6,957 nucleotides of DNA, from assembly GCA_905479855.1 (NCBI GenBank), contig CAJQOF010000164.1, forward strand, positions 1 through 6,957. Direction: 5' to 3'. Source of the stretch: an uncultured Cytophagales bacterium (GTDB lineage Bacteria; Bacteroidota; Bacteroidia; Cytophagales; Amoebophilaceae). The notes beneath the pieces are model-generated. The model saw only the letters and a list, made by a program, of their open reading frames with translations, was not told the DNA's origin and ran no database searches. Positions 4,946 through 6,957 of the stretch are shown one piece after another. The position numbers and the translations under genes are program-made. Positions within the stretch are counted from its first letter, which is position 1. Every line of letters starts with the position of its first letter.

Positions 4946-5884
4946 TTAGCTTCCAAACAATGTCTCCACAAACGCATGCCGATCGAAGACCTGTAAGTCC
5001 CCGATCCCTTCCCCCACACCGATGTATTTCACCGGCACCTGAAACTGATCTGCAATGCCGATGACCACCCCCCCTTTGGCTGTGCCATCCAGCTTGGTGA
5101 TGGCCAGGGCGGTTACTGCCGTGGCGTTGGTAAAAGCGGCTGCTTGCACAAAAGCATTCTGGCCCGTACTGCCGTCTAGCACGAGCAATACCTCATGGGG
5201 GGCTTCCGGCATTAACTTCTGGATGGTGCGCCTGATCTTGGCCAATTCTTGCATTAACCCCACCTTGTTGTGTAGCCTACCAGCCGTATCAATAATAATG
5301 ACATCAGCCTCTGTGCGTAACCCCTCTTGTACCGTTGCATGGGCCACAGCAGCTGGGTCGGTGTGCATACCATGGGCCACTACGTCAACCCCCACCCGCT
5401 TGCCCCATTGTTGAAGCTGCGCTACGGCAGCGGCCCTAAAGGTGTCTGCAGCGCCCAACAACACCTTCTTGCCGCACTGCTTGTATTGGGCGGCTAGCTT
5501 GGCTACGGTGGTGGTTTTGCCCACACCATTCACACCCACCACCAACATAATGTAGGGAAGAGGAAGCGGATCATTTGGTGAGGCTTCGTTGGCTGAAAGC
5601 AGGGCAGCCATCTCTTCTTTCAGGAATTGATGGAGCTCTGTGGTGCTGAGATATTTATCGCGTGCTACCCGTTTTTCTAGCCGTTCTATAATCTTTACGG
5701 TGGTTTCTACCCCCACATCCGCGGCAATAAGCATCTCCTCCACCTCATCCAAGACAGCATCATCTACCTGTGATTTGCCGGCGACAGCTTTGCCCAGGCG
5801 TGCCCAAAGGGATTGTTTTGTTTTGGCTAGCCCCTGGTTGAGGGCCTCTTTATTGGGTTTTGAAAAAAACATAGTAATCGTCAT
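4946..5884 (-). CDS. ftsY: Signal recognition particle receptor FtsY (SRP GTPase)
   Basis: FtsY is the membrane-associated receptor that pairs its GTPase domain with Ffh to deliver ribosome-nascent chain complexes to the Sec translocon. The 312-residue protein has the short form without a long acidic A domain, as usual in Bacteroidota. Its helical N domain spans roughly 5-100. The GTPase motifs are complete: GVNGVGKTTT (117-126), DTFRAAAVAQL (147-157), DTAGRLHNK (199-207), LDGSTGQNA (236-244), TKLDGTAKGG (263-272) and the closing GVGEGIGDL (289-297). No key residue is missing. The start may be ATG 5884 or, more like homologues, the Met at residue 5 (5872), which begins MFFSKPNKEAL. The gene follows the propeller gene by 33 bp on the same strand, suggesting one transcript. 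A strong hairpin lies four bases before the first ATG. Housekeeping gene, very likely essential. Confidence 0.97.
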   Translation of the reverse strand: MTITMFFSKPNKEALNQGLAKTKQSLWARLGKAVAGKSQVDDAVLDEVEEMLIAADVGVETTVKIIERLEKRVARDKYLSTTELHQFLKEEMAALLSANEASPNDPLPLPYIMLVVGVNGVGKTTTVAKLAAQYKQCGKKVLLGAADTFRAAAVAQLQQWGKRVGVDVVAHGMHTDPAAVAHATVQEGLRTEADVIIIDTAGRLHNKVGLMQELAKIRRTIQKLMPEAPHEVLLVLDGSTGQNAFVQAAAFTNATAVTALAITKLDGTAKGGVVIGIADQFQVPVKYIGVGEGIGDLQVFDRHAFVETLFGS

Positions 5885-5888
5885 GTTG

Positions 5889-5908
5889 CCCCCATCTTTA
5901 GATGGGGG
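5889..5908 (-). promoter_or_regulatory. Hairpin directly upstream of the ftsY start codon
   Basis: On the minus strand CCCCCATC (5908-5901), loop TAAA, GATGGGGG (5896-5889) make a perfect 8-bp, GC-rich stem that ends four bases before ATG 5884 and 16 bases before ATG 5872. It starts ten bases after the stop codon of the upstream gene. With no T run after it, it is unlikely to be a terminator. It could limit ribosome access to the first ATG or mark a processing site between the two genes. Confidence 0.5.
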
Positions 5909-5917
5909 GCTGGTTGG

Positions 5918-6957
5918 CTAATAGATAACCGTTTGTACTAGCAGTGCTTGATCAATCCCTCCATAAACCTTAAGCTTTCTTTCTTTCGTCAAGCATACCA
6001 AGCGCACACCGTGCTGGTAACGGAAAGGTTCCTCATTCAATTGCCTACCCGCATGGTCATGGAGGTAAGTCGCCTGCTCATGCGCTGTAAAGAGATAGAA
6101 CTGATGGCCCTCGCCAAAGTCATAATACGTTAAACGGCCATTGGGGGCATGGTGTTGTAGGCTAAAAAGCAAGTCTCCTCTCTCGTCCATCACCGTTATC
6201 TTATCGCTATCTTGCCGCATAATAACGTACTGCTGGCCTGGCGCATTGTTTGGGCAGAGCACAAAGCGGCCTCTTTCATCAGGACGATCGAGCTGCACAG
6301 TTTCCACGGCTTTGCCAGTTAAGTTAAAAGAAACGCGTTGGCCGGCATCGGTGAGCACAATGAGTAGCGTCTCAGCCGCCGTTTTGCCCTTGCGCACCAC
6401 CAATGGATTGTGCACATCCGCTTTTAAATCAATCGGGAATCCGGTATAGTTTTTGCCCTTTCTATTCATCAACTGCAACCGTCCGTTTGTTTGCAACGCC
6501 AGCAGATAGTCTTTGCCCTGAATGCGAAGGTGAAAAGGCAGACCTACAAACCCCTGCCCCAAAGCCAGCGGGTTCCAGTCAGGGAGCGGTTGGTAGTATT
6601 GATTCTTTAGATAAATATTCCCTGCAGCATTGGCGATTAAAAAGCGGTAGTGTAGATCATGGTTGTAATCCACCACATTGAGCAGGCTTGGCTGATTGGG
6701 TTGCGGCAGTGGCTGTGGATATTTGCTTACTGCCCGTCCATTGCAGTCGATCAAATGCAGTTGGGTGGCGGTGGCAAAGAGGTACTGTGTTTTGTTGTTG
6801 TTGTAAAAGTCCACCTCAAAGAGCTCCGTAGTAATAGGCCCCTCCAAGGTTTTTTTCCAAAGAAGTTGCCCCGTGGGGGCTATAAAGTAGAGCTGGTGCA
6901 AACCGTCTTGCACCAACACATAATGCCCTTTGGCGCAATGGCTACGCACCAGCCAAG
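5918..6957 (-). CDS. C-terminal part of a predicted beta-propeller protein (5' end outside window)
   Basis: The frame is open from the right edge to the TAG at 5918-5920, giving 345 visible residues. An internal GTG at 6949 is not a believable start because the frame continues upstream as Trp-Leu. The sequence is built from a regular unit of about 46 residues whose core is a beta pair of the form (L/I)x(L/V)x(N/D)xxG: YFIAPTGQLLW, LHLIDCNGRAV, IYLKNQYYQPL, LQLMNRKGKNY, VSFNLTGKAV, ITVMDERGDLL, TYLHDHAGRQL, and a final LKVYGGIDQALL. Some units also carry a (V/Y)D(F/Y)...(Y/F)(L/F) strand before the core. This is the pattern of a PQQ/WD-like beta-propeller. I recall large Bacteroidota proteins with similar C-terminal propellers of unknown role, but cannot check. 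The signal sequence, if any, lies outside the window. Upstream of ftsY by 33 bp, probably in the same transcript; no function is assigned. Confidence 0.8.
   Translation of the reverse strand, partial: WLVRSHCAKGHYVLVQDGLHQLYFIAPTGQLLWKKTLEGPITTELFEVDFYNNNKTQYLFATATQLHLIDCNGRAVSKYPQPLPQPNQPSLLNVVDYNHDLHYRFLIANAAGNIYLKNQYYQPLPDWNPLALGQGFVGLPFHLRIQGKDYLLALQTNGRLQLMNRKGKNYTGFPIDLKADVHNPLVVRKGKTAAETLLIVLTDAGQRVSFNLTGKAVETVQLDRPDERGRFVLCPNNAPGQQYVIMRQDSDKITVMDERGDLLFSLQHHAPNGRLTYYDFGEGHQFYLFTAHEQATYLHDHAGRQLNEEPFRYQHGVRLVCLTKERKLKVYGGIDQALLVQTVIY

Noticed and set aside
5055..5414. 119-codon plus-strand open frame over ftsY
   Set aside because: Antisense to the conserved GTPase motifs of FtsY; composition is that of a shadow frame.

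Overview
This window most likely comes from a member of the Bacteroidota, probably on the Cytophagales side. Four signs point that way. MenA and FtsY read like Bacteroidota versions. Start codons lack clear Shine-Dalgarno sequences. Several upstream regions fit the phylum's promoter form (TTTG at -33, TAnnTTTG at -7). An AAA-ATPase-like gene of a family abundant in this phylum is present. Bacteroidota symbionts often carry that family together with unique lipoproteins, but nothing here proves a host-associated lifestyle, and no RNA gene is present to settle the taxonomy.

Layout from left to right. The end of an unidentified plus-strand gene (1-207) is followed by menA (298-1200), the membrane prenyltransferase of menaquinone synthesis. 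Converging on menA are two minus-strand lipoprotein genes. The first transcribed (2094-3281) encodes a repeat-bearing lipoprotein with a coiled-coil tail. The second (1264-2031) encodes a smaller, beta-rich lipoprotein. A 267-bp divergent intergenic region (3282-3548) holds a good promoter candidate for the lipoproteins, a 14-bp tandem repeat, and a dyad next to a possible promoter for the rightward gene. That gene (3549-4898) encodes an AAA-ATPase-like protein that lacks the usual C-terminal nuclease domain and has altered ATPase motifs. It converges on ftsY (4946-5884, minus), the signal recognition particle receptor GTPase. ftsY lies 33 bp downstream of the 3' part of a minus-strand gene (5918 to the right edge) whose product looks like a repeat-built beta-propeller.

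menA and the propeller-ftsY pair look like core membrane and secretion functions. The block 1264-4898 looks like accessory material placed between them: two lipoproteins without recognisable family and a degenerate ATPase. No integrase, transposase, tRNA, CRISPR array or phage gene was seen. I see no convincing new multi-gene system. The points most worth checking are the degenerate ATPase, the modular lipoprotein with its 5' leader repeats, the hairpin at the ftsY start and the regular propeller repeats.
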